A DNA stretch of 64,000 nucleotides from Streptomyces sp. P9-A2. GTDB lineage: Bacteria; Actinomycetota; Actinomycetes; Streptomycetales; Streptomycetaceae. The position numbers and the translations under genes were made by a program. Location of the stretch: NCBI RefSeq assembly GCF_036634175.1, contig NZ_JAZIFX010000001.1:6324001-6388000 (forward strand), given 5' to 3'. Below are positions 8,301-16,120 of the stretch, one piece after another. Under the pieces are notes generated by a model. The model ran no database searches. It was not told the origin of the DNA and saw only the letters and a program-made list of their open reading frames with translations. How positions within the stretch are numbered: the first letter of the stretch is position 1; each line of letters starts with the position of its first letter.

Positions 8301-9651
8301 GCGGTTCGCCTCGACGGGGCTGCTCGCCGTCGCGCTGCCCGACCTCGCCGTACCGGACGACGACATGGGGACGTGGGCGGCGACCCCCGCCGTCACCCTC
8401 GCGCGAGCCGTCGAGTCCCGGCTCTCCTCGGTCGACGACTCGGACGCGGCCTGGGAGCGTGTGCAGAAACGGCTGAGCGAGGAGTTCGGCAGGCTCCAGG
8501 ACGCGCTGTCACGGCACGGCCACACCGCCACCGCCCGTCCGAGCGAGGACGGCATGCGGGTCGACATCGTCTACCAGGGCCGGGAACGGGCCGTGCCCGA
8601 ACTCGCCGAGGCGCTGGCCGCCGAGGTCGCGGAACTGACCCGCATCCTGTCCGCACACGAGCGCGAGATCCTGCAGACCCATCTGATCACCGAGGTCGCC
8701 GGGACGCTCCAGGAACTGATCGGGGCGGCCGAACGGCAGGTGAGCGTCATGAACAGGGAACTGGAGGAACGCCCGACCTCCACGGGAATGAAGCTGCGAC
8801 TGGTGTGGCGGGCGTCCCGCCGGGCCCCGCAGGGACTGGCCCAGGCCCGTGAACGGCTGCGCCAGTCCGCCGACGCCTGGTCGCTCGAGGACCGGGCCGC
8901 GGTCGGCTCCTTCCTCCAGGAGCAGATCGCCCGCCGGCAGGCCGACGACAGCGTGGGCAGCTGGCTGGAGGACCTCACCGCCGCCCTCGACTACCGGGCC
9001 TGGCACGAGTTCGGCGTCGAACGCCACCAGCACGGCAAGTGGGTGCCGGCCACCGGCCCCGCCTCGGGCGGGGAACGGGTACTGGCCGCGTCCGTGCCCC
9101 TCTTCGCCGCCGCGTCCTCCCACTACGCGAGCGCGGGCGGCGCCCATGCCCCGCGCCTGGTCACCCTCGACGAGGCGTTCGCCGGCGTCGACGACGACTC
9201 GCGCGCCAAGTGCCTCGGCCTGCTGCGCGCCTTCGACCTCGACGTCGTCATGACCAGCGAACGCGAATGGGCCTGCTACCCACAGGTGCCCGGCATCGCC
9301 ATCGCCCAGCTCTCGCGCGTCGACGACATCGACGCCGTACTGGTCACGCGGTGGGAGTGGGACGGCAGCGACCGGCGGCGCGGCACGGAGCCCGGCGCGC
9401 GGGCGGACGCGTCGACGGCGGCCTCCCCTGCCGACGCCCTCGACGAGGCGGCCGAGGGGCCGGTGGGTTCCCACGGAGGGCCGGGGCGGATCGCCGCCGC
9501 TGACGGCAACGGCAACAGCTCCGGCACTGGCACTGGCACTGGCACTGGCACCAGAACCGGAACAGGCAACGGCTCCGGATCCGGTTCCGGTAACAGCTCC
9601 GGCACTGGCACCGGCACCGTCTTTGGTGGACAGGAGTCCGTATGGAGGTGA
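5317..9651 (+). CDS. jetC: Wadjet type II SMC-like ATPase JetC (TIGR02680)
   Basis: The 1444-residue protein is a MukB/SMC-type ATPase. Walker A is RGNNGTGKSK near residues 46-55. Two long Ala/Glu/Arg-rich coiled-coil arms flank a central hinge (about 560-760). The ABC signature ASGGER begins at residue 1249 and Walker B LVTLDEAFAGVD lies near 1282. In characterised Wadjet complexes the JetC dimer extrudes loops and presents small circular DNA to JetD for cleavage. The start is GTG at 5317, overlapping jetB by GTGA. The C-terminal 90 residues are Gly/Thr/Ser repeats encoded by short tandem repeats and lie beyond the ATPase head. Confidence 0.92.
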   Translation: MNRLVTALPSPAPGRWRPLRIGLVDLFHYEVEEFWFRDGRLLLRGNNGTGKSKVLALTLPFLLDGDLSARRVEPDGDPGKRMEWNLLLGGAHPNPERLGYTWIEFGRLDDTTGEAHFRTLLCGLKAVAGRGIARHWFAVTDQRVGAGLDLLDATRTALSRDRLAEAVGSRGMVYDTAKAYRRAVDEALFGLGERRYGALVDLLIQLRQPQLSKRPSEAALSRALTEALPPMDQAVVADAAEAFRSLDEEKEELRAAREAEQASSAFLAHYRRYARLASRRRARLPRREHARYENLQRELLKAQTDRDRAAADREEARARSAALGERAARLAAQDAALRSGPEMRDARALDRAAADASRTAGELTRAEGDRRTAAEAHTRALGRLATAGNRLTAAQETLDDIQDRVAQSAAAARLDVPRTQGDPEPVLRREADETTAGRRRAVEHVAELATRAERAEERRGAVRLRADEADEEVVHSGERLAEAEENVAGAGRALVAAVREHLSGCVELRVPGPAGVLDAVQDWVSGLDGPLPARTAAAGAHRTAASRLADRAAGLAHREAATAERQRLALEELTALEMGGERGPAAPHTRTPDVRDRGLGAPLWRLVDFRPHVTETERAGLEAALEASGLLDAWVRPDGSAVAADGHDVLLDPVGLLGGAGLDRALCPAVDPADAGAAAVGEETVARLLASIGLTAGTGDGPEGTSWEAGGHDTWVCADGRFRVGALTGSWAKGSAQYVGEGARERARRTRIGELRTEVDGLVAEREKLAGEARAVAERRAVLDAELAALPGDDDLRHAHARVTAAADAAHRARARQDERAAELALAAEQADRAAAELAGTAADLHLPVDRTALGAVRQALADHTALLAALWPALRERADAERAVTGEQAETHRAEALVSELAERATQTARVAAAADEHLTTLRSTVGAAVAELQRQLEETAEAARACESEQGKAQEDFADGDRRASRAEGRIERLAEDITEATAAREEAVAALQRFASTGLLAVALPDLAVPDDDMGTWAATPAVTLARAVESRLSSVDDSDAAWERVQKRLSEEFGRLQDALSRHGHTATARPSEDGMRVDIVYQGRERAVPELAEALAAEVAELTRILSAHEREILQTHLITEVAGTLQELIGAAERQVSVMNRELEERPTSTGMKLRLVWRASRRAPQGLAQARERLRQSADAWSLEDRAAVGSFLQEQIARRQADDSVGSWLEDLTAALDYRAWHEFGVERHQHGKWVPATGPASGGERVLAASVPLFAAASSHYASAGGAHAPRLVTLDEAFAGVDDDSRAKCLGLLRAFDLDVVMTSEREWACYPQVPGIAIAQLSRVDDIDAVLVTRWEWDGSDRRRGTEPGARADASTAASPADALDEAAEGPVGSHGGPGRIAAADGNGNSSGTGTGTGTGTRTGTGNGSGSGSGNSSGTGTGTVFGGQESVWR
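9505..9620 (+). repeat. Short tandem repeats encoding the Gly/Thr/Ser tail of JetC
   Basis: The unit GGCACT is repeated about five times, then varied GGCACC, GGAACC and TCCGG units follow. Together they encode a GTGTGTGT...GSGSGSGN tail after the SMC head. The repeat is in-frame, so slippage changes tail length by whole dipeptides. Confidence 0.8.
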
Positions 9652-11015
9652 GTCCTGCGGCGACTCCGGCTGCCCACGGCTGCCCGAGTCCCGGGACCCA
9701 GGCGGTGCCCGGACGGGAGACACCGGCGGACGACACCGTCGTGGAGGCGACGCCGACCGCACCGCCACCGGCCGGAGACCGGACCGGCATCGACGCCGAG
9801 CGTCTCGGCCGTCTGCTCGGTGATCCCGGCCTGGCTTGGCTCGTGGACCGCGTCCGGCAGCGCATGGCACACGGGAGGCCGCTCACCGGCTCCGTCACCC
9901 TGTCCGGCCCCGACGCATCCCAACGCGGTGCCGCCGAGCGCCTGCTGGGCCGGGCACCGCGAGCCGGAGGCTCTCTGAGCGTCCGCCTCGACACCGTGGA
10001 CGCGGTCCTGCGCCGCTCCGGTGTCAGTCCCGACGGACTCGCGGCCGCCGTGGTGGCTCTCACCGGCCCCGTCCCACTCCGCGCGGAGAAGCGGGACAGG
10101 GAGGAACGCGCCTGGGAAGAGGCGTACGCGCCGCTCGGCACCCTCGACGCCGAGCTGATCCCCTGGGCGGAGCGGATCCGCGCGGACGGTCTCGTACGAC
10201 GCCTCGCCCGTGCCCCGGAAGCGGCCGGCCCTCTGGTGGAGGATGCCGTACGCACGCTGCGTGCGCTGCCCGTGTCCCCTCCGACCTCGCGAGCGACGTT
10301 CGCGGCACGGAACCTCTCGGACTCCCACGCCTTGGACGAGGGGACACCGCTCGCCACTCTCGTCCTGTCCGGGCTCCGTTCTCTCACCGGCTTTCCCGAC
10401 GGTGCCGGTGCCCAGTGGCGGAGGGAGGCATGGGCTTCGGCGGGTCTGCTCAAGGACGACCTGTCCTCGACCGTCCTCACCCTCAACCTGCGCGGTACCC
10501 CGCCCCTCGACTGGATGGCCGACGCGGGTGAGCCCACGGTCCTGACGCTCCGCTCCCTCACCCGTGACACATCGGTCGCCGCCGTCCCGGCGACGGGAAC
10601 AGTCCACATCTGTGAGAACCCGGCCGTACTGTCCGCGGCCGCCGACGCCTTCGGCCCGGCGTGCCCGCCCCTGGTGTGCCTCCAGGGGCAGCCGTCGGCC
10701 GCCGCCCTCACCTTGTTGCGGGGCCTGTCCGCGCGGGGAGCCGGCCTTCTCTACCACGGCGACTTCGACTGGGGCGGTGTGCGTATCGCCACGGCGCTGG
10801 GACGAGGCGTCCCTTGGCGGCCGTGGCGCTACACGGCCACCTATTACCGGGCAGCCGCGGCCAGGGTGGCCGGAGCCCCCGGCCTGACGGGCCCACCCGC
10901 CGTGACCCCGTGGGATCCGGACCTGGCCGTCGCTCTCGCCGAGTGCGGTGTCCGGATCGAGGAGGAAGCGGTGCTGGACGACTTGCTGGCGGACCTGGGA
11001 CCGGGGAGAGCGTGA
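9642..11015 (+). CDS. jetD: Wadjet type II nuclease JetD (TIGR02679, DUF3323/DUF2399)
   Basis: The 457-residue protein has an N-terminal DUF3323-like arm and a C-terminal DUF2399 toprim domain. The toprim metal residues can be read: a glutamate in HICENPAVL (E325) and a DxD in YHGDFDWGGV (D374, D376), as in topoisomerase VI A-like nucleases. JetD cuts the plasmid DNA that the JetABC motor has tightened. The ATG at 9642 overlaps the end of jetC by 10 bases, and its own GGAG lies inside jetC. The first 45 residues are Pro/Thr-rich and not conserved in the fold. This is the last operon gene; the next gene has its own promoter space. Confidence 0.9.
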   Translation: MEVSPAATPAAHGCPSPGTQAVPGRETPADDTVVEATPTAPPPAGDRTGIDAERLGRLLGDPGLAWLVDRVRQRMAHGRPLTGSVTLSGPDASQRGAAERLLGRAPRAGGSLSVRLDTVDAVLRRSGVSPDGLAAAVVALTGPVPLRAEKRDREERAWEEAYAPLGTLDAELIPWAERIRADGLVRRLARAPEAAGPLVEDAVRTLRALPVSPPTSRATFAARNLSDSHALDEGTPLATLVLSGLRSLTGFPDGAGAQWRREAWASAGLLKDDLSSTVLTLNLRGTPPLDWMADAGEPTVLTLRSLTRDTSVAAVPATGTVHICENPAVLSAAADAFGPACPPLVCLQGQPSAAALTLLRGLSARGAGLLYHGDFDWGGVRIATALGRGVPWRPWRYTATYYRAAAARVAGAPGLTGPPAVTPWDPDLAVALAECGVRIEEEAVLDDLLADLGPGRA

Positions 11016-11199
11016 GGCTGAAGCTCTCCCCGGACCCTGGGCAGCGGGTGTTTACGCTGCGGGAGTGAGGTCCTGCCTCGCGCATCCATCCGGTCGTACA
11101 ACCTTTACCGACTCGCGCAAGTCTCTTGTGCGGCCGCCTCATTCGGATGGTCGGCTTCCGTTCGGCTTCATCCTGATGAGAAGGACTCCACGAACTGTC

Positions 11200-13509
11200 A
11201 TGCGCACTCCACGTCACTTCTGGAAGACGGCCGCTGTTGTCGCGGCCGGACTGTCCGGGGCACTCGTCCTGCAGAGCATGACGGGCCAGCAGACCACCGG
11301 CGATCCCGCGGCGGGCGCGCCAGGGCCCGTGACCAGCAAGGCCGAGACGACCGCGCTGCGCGTGTCCGGGAACGGTGCCTCCGCCTCTCTGGGCAAGCGG
11401 GAGACCGGACCGTTCAGCATGCTCGGCGTGACCTGGTCCGACCCGTCCGCCCGCGTCGCCGGTACGGTCGAGGCCCGCACCCGGCAGGCCGGTACGCAGA
11501 CCTGGTCGTCGTGGCTGAGGCTGGACGGCGACAGTGGTCAGGGGGAGAGCGGCGCCCTGCGCGGCGGAACCGAACCGGCCTGGGTGGGCCCGTCCGACGG
11601 GGTCGAGGTACGAGTCGACGGGAAGGGCGCCACGCGGCTGCCGAAGGGGCTGCGGCTGGACATGGTCGACCCCGGCAGCGGCGAGGTCACGGCGCTGGAT
11701 CCGGCGGCGTACTCGGTCGACGAGGAGGAGACGCCCGACCCTCCGGTCTCCGAGCCGGCCCCGGACCCGGAGACGGACCCGGACGCAGAGCCGGGCACGG
11801 ATCCGAGCACCGCTCCGCAGCCGGGCGAGACTGTGTCCGAGCCTCCCACCACCGAGCCGACAGCGCCCGAACCGTCCTCCGCCGGCCCCTCGGAGCCGGA
11901 ACCCTCACCGTCCGAGCCGTCCGTCTCCTCCTCGCCCACCTCCTCGCCCAGCCCCTCGGTCAGCGTTCCGCCCGCGCCGCCGTCCACCGCGCCGAGCCCG
12001 CCGATCACCGACCGCGCCGGCTGGGGCGCGGACGAGTCGATCAGCCCGGAGGAGCCCGGCTACCTGCCGGGCGGCCGGGTCAAGGCGGTCGTGGTGCATC
12101 ACACCGCCGAGTCCAACGACTACACCTGCGCCCAGGGCCCGGCCGTGGTCCGCGGCATCTACGCATACCACGTCAAGCAACTCGGCTGGAAAGACCTGGG
12201 CTACAACTTCCTGGTCGACAAGTGCGGCACGGTCTACGAGGGCCGCAAGGGCGGGACGGACCGGCCGGTGATGGGCGCCCACGCCTACGGCTTCAACGCC
12301 GAGACCACCGGCATCTCCGTCCTGGGCACCCACACCGCCACCGCTCCCTCCACGGCGGCCCTGACCTCCGTCGCCCGCATCGCCGCCTGGAAGCTCGGCC
12401 AGTACGGTGTCGACCCCACCGCCACCGTCACCCTCACCGCGGGCGACGGCGGTCGCAACTACTTCGGGAAGACCTGGGCCAAGGGTGCCCAACTGTCCCT
12501 GCCCGCGATCCACGGCCACCGCGACGGCTACAACACCCAGTGCCCCGGCGACGCCTTCTACAACGAGCTCGCCACCGTCCGGGCCTGGGCCGGCGGCCCG
12601 GTCTCCGGCCTCGCCCTGAAGTCGGTCACCGGCACCGGGACGGCCGGCTCGACGACGTACACCAAGAGCTCGGTGACCGTGAACTGGTCGGCCACCACCC
12701 CGGCCCCTCTCATCGCGAAGTACGAACTGCTGGTGGACGGCAAGGTCGCCGCCACCGCCGCCGGCACCGCCACCTCCGCCAAAGCCGACCTGGCCGTCGG
12801 CACCCACAAGGTGGCCGTGCGCGCCGTCCACCGGTCCGGCAAGGCAACCACGACGGCCACCGCGACCGTCGTCGCCGAGACCACGGCCCCCGCCTTCACC
12901 ACCAAGCCGAACCTGGCTCTGCGCACCGGCACCGTCAACACCGCCGCCGTCCCGCTCACCCTGAAGTGGAAGGCCACCGACGGTGCCGCGCTGAAGGAGG
13001 TCCGGCTCACCGCGCCGACCGCGAAGACCTACGGGCCGACGATCACCAGCGCCCAGCACACCGCCAAGTCCGCCACGGCCACCAAGTGGTCCCTGAAGGC
13101 CTACGACCAGGCCGGCAGCACCGCCACCGCCTCGGTCACCGGCACCCCGGTCATTCTCCAGGAAACCTCCGCCACCAAGTCCGGCAAGTGGACCACCAAG
13201 TCCTCCGCCAGCTACCTCGGCGGGAAGTCGTACACCAGCTCCACCAAGAACGCCTCCCTGACCTGGACCTTCACCGGCAGTTCCGTCGCCTGGGTCGCCT
13301 CCCGCGCCGCCACCTCCGGCCAGGCGCACATCTACGTCGACGGCAAGAAGCTCACCACCGTGGACCTGAAGTCGGCCACCGCCAAATACCGCGACGCCCT
13401 CTGGACCAAGACCTGGAGCACGAGCGCCAAGCACACCGTCAAGATCGTCGTCGCCGGCACCAGCGGCCGCCCGGCCATCACCACCGACGGTCTCGTGTAC
13501 CTCAAGTAA
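11200..13509 (+). CDS. Secreted PGRP-type N-acetylmuramoyl-L-alanine amidase
   Basis: The predicted 769-residue exported protein begins with a basic N-terminus and one hydrophobic segment (residues 10-27). A variable domain (to about 175), a Pro/Ser/Thr/Glu linker (about 175-265) and a peptidoglycan-recognition/amidase_2 domain (about 268-465) follow. Likely zinc ligands are H300 in VVVHHTAESND, H440 in HGHRDG and C448 in QCPGD. Three beta-rich, lysine/threonine-rich repeats of about 90 residues fill the C-terminus and probably bind the wall. The enzyme should cut the amide between muramic acid and the stem peptide. ATG 11200 is preceded by AGAAGGA; ATG 11176 is an alternative. Confidence 0.88.
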   Translation: MRTPRHFWKTAAVVAAGLSGALVLQSMTGQQTTGDPAAGAPGPVTSKAETTALRVSGNGASASLGKRETGPFSMLGVTWSDPSARVAGTVEARTRQAGTQTWSSWLRLDGDSGQGESGALRGGTEPAWVGPSDGVEVRVDGKGATRLPKGLRLDMVDPGSGEVTALDPAAYSVDEEETPDPPVSEPAPDPETDPDAEPGTDPSTAPQPGETVSEPPTTEPTAPEPSSAGPSEPEPSPSEPSVSSSPTSSPSPSVSVPPAPPSTAPSPPITDRAGWGADESISPEEPGYLPGGRVKAVVVHHTAESNDYTCAQGPAVVRGIYAYHVKQLGWKDLGYNFLVDKCGTVYEGRKGGTDRPVMGAHAYGFNAETTGISVLGTHTATAPSTAALTSVARIAAWKLGQYGVDPTATVTLTAGDGGRNYFGKTWAKGAQLSLPAIHGHRDGYNTQCPGDAFYNELATVRAWAGGPVSGLALKSVTGTGTAGSTTYTKSSVTVNWSATTPAPLIAKYELLVDGKVAATAAGTATSAKADLAVGTHKVAVRAVHRSGKATTTATATVVAETTAPAFTTKPNLALRTGTVNTAAVPLTLKWKATDGAALKEVRLTAPTAKTYGPTITSAQHTAKSATATKWSLKAYDQAGSTATASVTGTPVILQETSATKSGKWTTKSSASYLGGKSYTSSTKNASLTWTFTGSSVAWVASRAATSGQAHIYVDGKKLTTVDLKSATAKYRDALWTKTWSTSAKHTVKIVVAGTSGRPAITTDGLVYLK

Positions 13510-13530
13510 CCTCCGCCGGCCCCGGCAGAA

Positions 13531-13584
13531 CACACCGGCCCGGGGCCCGTTCGTACACGCGCGAACGGGCCCCGGGCCGGTGTG
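13531..13584 (+). terminator. Strong intrinsic hairpin after the amidase gene
   Basis: Bases 13531-13553 and 13562-13584 form a perfect 23-base-pair G+C-rich stem (arm begins CACACCGGCCCGGGG) with an 8-base loop TACACGCG. It starts 21 bases after the amidase stop and has no long T tract, as is usual for Streptomyces terminators. Confidence 0.85.
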
Positions 13585-13654
13585 GGCTCGCGACTCGGGA
13601 ACGGCGATCCGGCGTTCGTACCAGGCCAGGAACCGGCCGGCGCGCAAGGTCCCT

Positions 13655-13784
13655 GGCGCGGACGAGGACGGAGGCCGGGGGCCGGTCCTCGTGGACGCAC
13701 TCGCCGTCGAGTGAGGTGGTACGCGACCGCCTCGGCCCGGGCAGGACGGTATGGGCCGGGTGTGCGACGGCGCCCCGGGGCTGA
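13655..13784 (+). pseudogene. Remnant of a second RsbW-like ATPase gene
   Basis: The stretch reads DEDGGRGPVLVDALAVE, then TGA at 13712-13714. After a frame change it continues VVRDRLGPGRTVWAGCATAP to a TGA at 13782. This lines up segment by segment with the C-terminal third of the intact ATPase at 1578-2039 (DEDGGRGLLLVDALAADW and DRLGPGKTVWAECALP). Only the glycine loop and last strand survive; the N box is gone. It carries an indel and has no start. Confidence 0.75.
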
Positions 13785-13858
13785 CAGCGCGAGGCCCGAG
13801 GCCCGAGGTCCGCGGTCCGTGGCCGCGGGTGACGGGACCACACCCGTCGGTGTCCGCG

Positions 13859-14782
13859 TCAGAGTCGTGCCGCGGCGTCGAACAGCAGGGCCCGGAACCA
13901 TTCGATGAAGTACTGGTCGGCCAGTCGGGGGTTCCAGACCATGTCGATCCCGAGGCCGGGCAGCGGGAACGGGAACTCCTCGATCCGCAGGTCGGTGAGG
14001 GTCCGCATGGTGGCGGCCACCTGGTAGCGGAAGAGCGCGACGCCGCCCGCGCGGGCCACCAGGAAGGGGACGAGCAGGAAGTCGGAGCTCAACTGGCCGA
14101 CACGGTAGGGGATGCCATTCTCCTCGAGCACGGAGTACGGGAAGACCCGCCGGTCGGTGTCGACGACGATGTGCGGCTGGGTGGTCAGGAGGTCGAGCGC
14201 GCTCGCTTCCGGTGGCGTGTCCGGTGAGGCCACCACCACACAGCGGTCGTTGTACAGCCGCTCGCGCGGGTACGGCGAGAAGTGCCCCTCGGAGATCAGC
14301 ACGACGTCGACGCCCAGGTCGGTGAAGGTGGCCTCGGTCGGGACCGTGATCGTCCGCAGGCGCAGCGTGGCGTGCGGGGCGCGTTCGGCGAGGAGCCGCG
14401 TCAGGTGGGGGCCGACGACGAACGCGGTGCTGTTCGTCAGGGCGACCGTGATGACGCGCCGGTCGGTGGCGGGGTCGAAGGAGGGGAAGTTCACGATGTG
14501 CGCCGCCTGTTGCAGCGCACTGCGCAGCGATGGGATCAGCTCCAGGGCGCGCGGGGTCAGCGTCACGCCCGTCCCCTGCCGGACGACGAGCTCGTCACCC
14601 AGCAGCCGCCGCATTCTCGTGAGGGCGTGGCTCATCGCCGGCTGCGACAGACCGACCCGCTGCGCGGCCTTGGTCACCGAACGCTCTTCGAGGAGCGCGA
14701 GAAGGGGCACCAACAGGTTGAGGTTGACCGATGCCAGCCGGTCCAGTCCCGAACCCGTGGTGCCCTTTTCTCCGTCGCCCAT
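13859..14782 (-). CDS. LysR-family transcriptional regulator
   Basis: The 307-residue protein has the usual LysR layout: an N-terminal winged helix-turn-helix (SVTKAAQRVGLSQPAMSHAL, residues 34-53) and a substrate-binding domain from about residue 95. It starts 10 bases after the ferredoxin reductase stop and is the last gene of the P450 operon, so it is likely made with the enzymes it controls. The obvious target is the 370-base divergent region between the P450 gene and the FAD monooxygenase. The inducer is probably an aromatic acid, by inference from the neighbouring oxygenases. Confidence 0.9.
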   Translation of the reverse strand: MGDGEKGTTGSGLDRLASVNLNLLVPLLALLEERSVTKAAQRVGLSQPAMSHALTRMRRLLGDELVVRQGTGVTLTPRALELIPSLRSALQQAAHIVNFPSFDPATDRRVITVALTNSTAFVVGPHLTRLLAERAPHATLRLRTITVPTEATFTDLGVDVVLISEGHFSPYPRERLYNDRCVVVASPDTPPEASALDLLTTQPHIVVDTDRRVFPYSVLEENGIPYRVGQLSSDFLLVPFLVARAGGVALFRYQVAATMRTLTDLRIEEFPFPLPGLGIDMVWNPRLADQYFIEWFRALLFDAAARL

Positions 14783-14792
14783 GGAATCGACC

Positions 14793-15935
14793 TTACGCGG
14801 CCGCCTGAGTCATACGGCGCAGCCGGGGGATGGGGATCCGGTAGTTGAGCGCCGCGGCCACACCACTGCCGTGGTCCTGTGACCAGCGCATCAGCGCCGG
14901 CCCGCCGCCGGGCTCCCCGTCGACGTACTCGGGTTCTCCGTCCAGCGGCAGATGGCCCACCGCCTTGAGGGTCAGTCCGAACTGCTCGGTCCAGAAGTAC
15001 GGCTGGAACTGGAGCGGTGGCGCCTCGTCGCCCAGGACCAGCGCCCTCGCGGCGACCTTCGCCTGTTCGATCGCGCTGCTCCAGAAGGGGACGCGGCGCA
15101 GACCGTTCGGAGTCCGGACGGCCGCGAGGTCGCCGACGGCCGCGACGTCGGGGCGGACGAGCCCGCGCGGGTCGACCGCGATGGCACCCTTCGCCGCGAG
15201 ACCCGTGTCCGCGAGCCACTCCGTGTTGGGTATGTCGCCGACGGCGGATACGAGCAGGTCCGCCTCGAGGACCGGGCCCTCCTGGAGGACGACCCGGGCG
15301 CTTTCCCCACGCCGTTCCAGCCGTGCCAGCTCGGTCTCGACGATGGTGAGCCCCAGCTCCAGTCCGGCCTTGACGAAGACACCGGCGAGGTGCGGACCGA
15401 GCTGGAGGATCAGTGGGGCCCCCTGGGAGACGAGGGTGACCCGGCAGCCCGCGGCCAGGCAGCCCGAGGCGATCTCCATTCCGAGCGGGCCTCCGCCGAC
15501 CACGACGACCGACGGCCGGTCCGCCAGCCGCTCGCGCAGAGCGAGGGCGTCGTCGAGCCCGCGCAGGGTGAGCTCCTCGGGAAGGTCGGACAGTCGTCGC
15601 GCCCGGGAGCCGGTGGCGAGGACGACGCGGTCGTACGGCAGATCCGTACCGTCGTCGAGCGTGACCAGCCGGCGGTCGAGGTCGAGTCCGGTGGCACGGA
15701 CGCCCAGGAGCTCGGTCGCCCCGTGGCCGGTCGGCGGGAGTTCGTGCGACGACAGGTCGTCGCCGTCGAGCAGGAGCGCCTTGGACAGGGCCGGACGGCT
15801 GTACGCCGGGTGCCGTTCGTCGCCGACGACGGTCAGTTCACCGTCGAAGCCGGCCTCGCGGAGCGTGTCGGCCGCGGTGAGCCCGGCGATCCCGTTGCCG
15901 ACGACGACGACGCGGTTCACGGTGCCGGTGCTCAT
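14793..15935 (-). CDS. FAD-dependent NAD(P)H ferredoxin reductase
   Basis: The 380-residue flavoprotein resembles putidaredoxin-type reductases. An N-terminal FAD motif GNGIAG (residues 13-18), an NAD(P)H motif VVVVGGGPLGMEIASG (about 146-161) and a VAAVGDLAA motif (about 270-278) that closes over FAD are visible. It passes electrons from NAD(P)H to the 3Fe-4S ferredoxin encoded just upstream, which then reduces the P450. The ATG at 15935 overlaps the ferredoxin stop by 4 bases. The length is typical for the family. With its neighbours this makes a complete class I P450 electron chain. Confidence 0.92.
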   Translation of the reverse strand: MSTGTVNRVVVVGNGIAGLTAADTLREAGFDGELTVVGDERHPAYSRPALSKALLLDGDDLSSHELPPTGHGATELLGVRATGLDLDRRLVTLDDGTDLPYDRVVLATGSRARRLSDLPEELTLRGLDDALALRERLADRPSVVVVGGGPLGMEIASGCLAAGCRVTLVSQGAPLILQLGPHLAGVFVKAGLELGLTIVETELARLERRGESARVVLQEGPVLEADLLVSAVGDIPNTEWLADTGLAAKGAIAVDPRGLVRPDVAAVGDLAAVRTPNGLRRVPFWSSAIEQAKVAARALVLGDEAPPLQFQPYFWTEQFGLTLKAVGHLPLDGEPEYVDGEPGGGPALMRWSQDHGSGVAAALNYRIPIPRLRRMTQAAA

Positions 15936-16120
15936 ACGACCCTCAGCGCCGCGACCGGGCACACACGGGCGGCGGCGTTCGCCAGGGCGATGTCGGCCCC
16001 GTCGACCTCCTCGTGGTCGAGGACGAGCTCGCCCTCGTCGTCGAGGTGCATGAGCTGCGGGGCGGCCTCCTCGCACAGGCCGTGGCCCTCACAGCGGGGA
16101 CGGTCCAGAACGATCTTCAT
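15932..16120 (-). CDS. 3Fe-4S ferredoxin, P450 redox partner
   Basis: The 62-residue protein has C10, C16 and C54-P as the cluster ligands, with H13 at the position often taken by a fourth cysteine. This CxxHxxC...CP pattern is typical of P450-partner ferredoxins that carry a 3Fe-4S cluster. The rest is acidic, as expected for docking on a P450. Start ATG 16120 overlaps the P450 stop by 4 bases, and the stop overlaps the reductase start by 4 bases. It shuttles electrons between the two in the cytoplasm. Confidence 0.93.
   Translation of the reverse strand: MKIVLDRPRCEGHGLCEEAAPQLMHLDDEGELVLDHEEVDGADIALANAAARVCPVAALRVV

Noticed and set aside
11113..11129. Small hairpin after jetD as a terminator
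   Set aside because: Only 6 of 7 pairs with a 3-base loop and followed by no supportive sequence; too weak to call.
11511..13784. A 757-codon + strand frame over the amidase gene
   Set aside because: It is out of frame with the amidase and Arg/His/Pro-rich. Only its last 23 codons, past the amidase, are meaningful, and these are the ATPase remnant.
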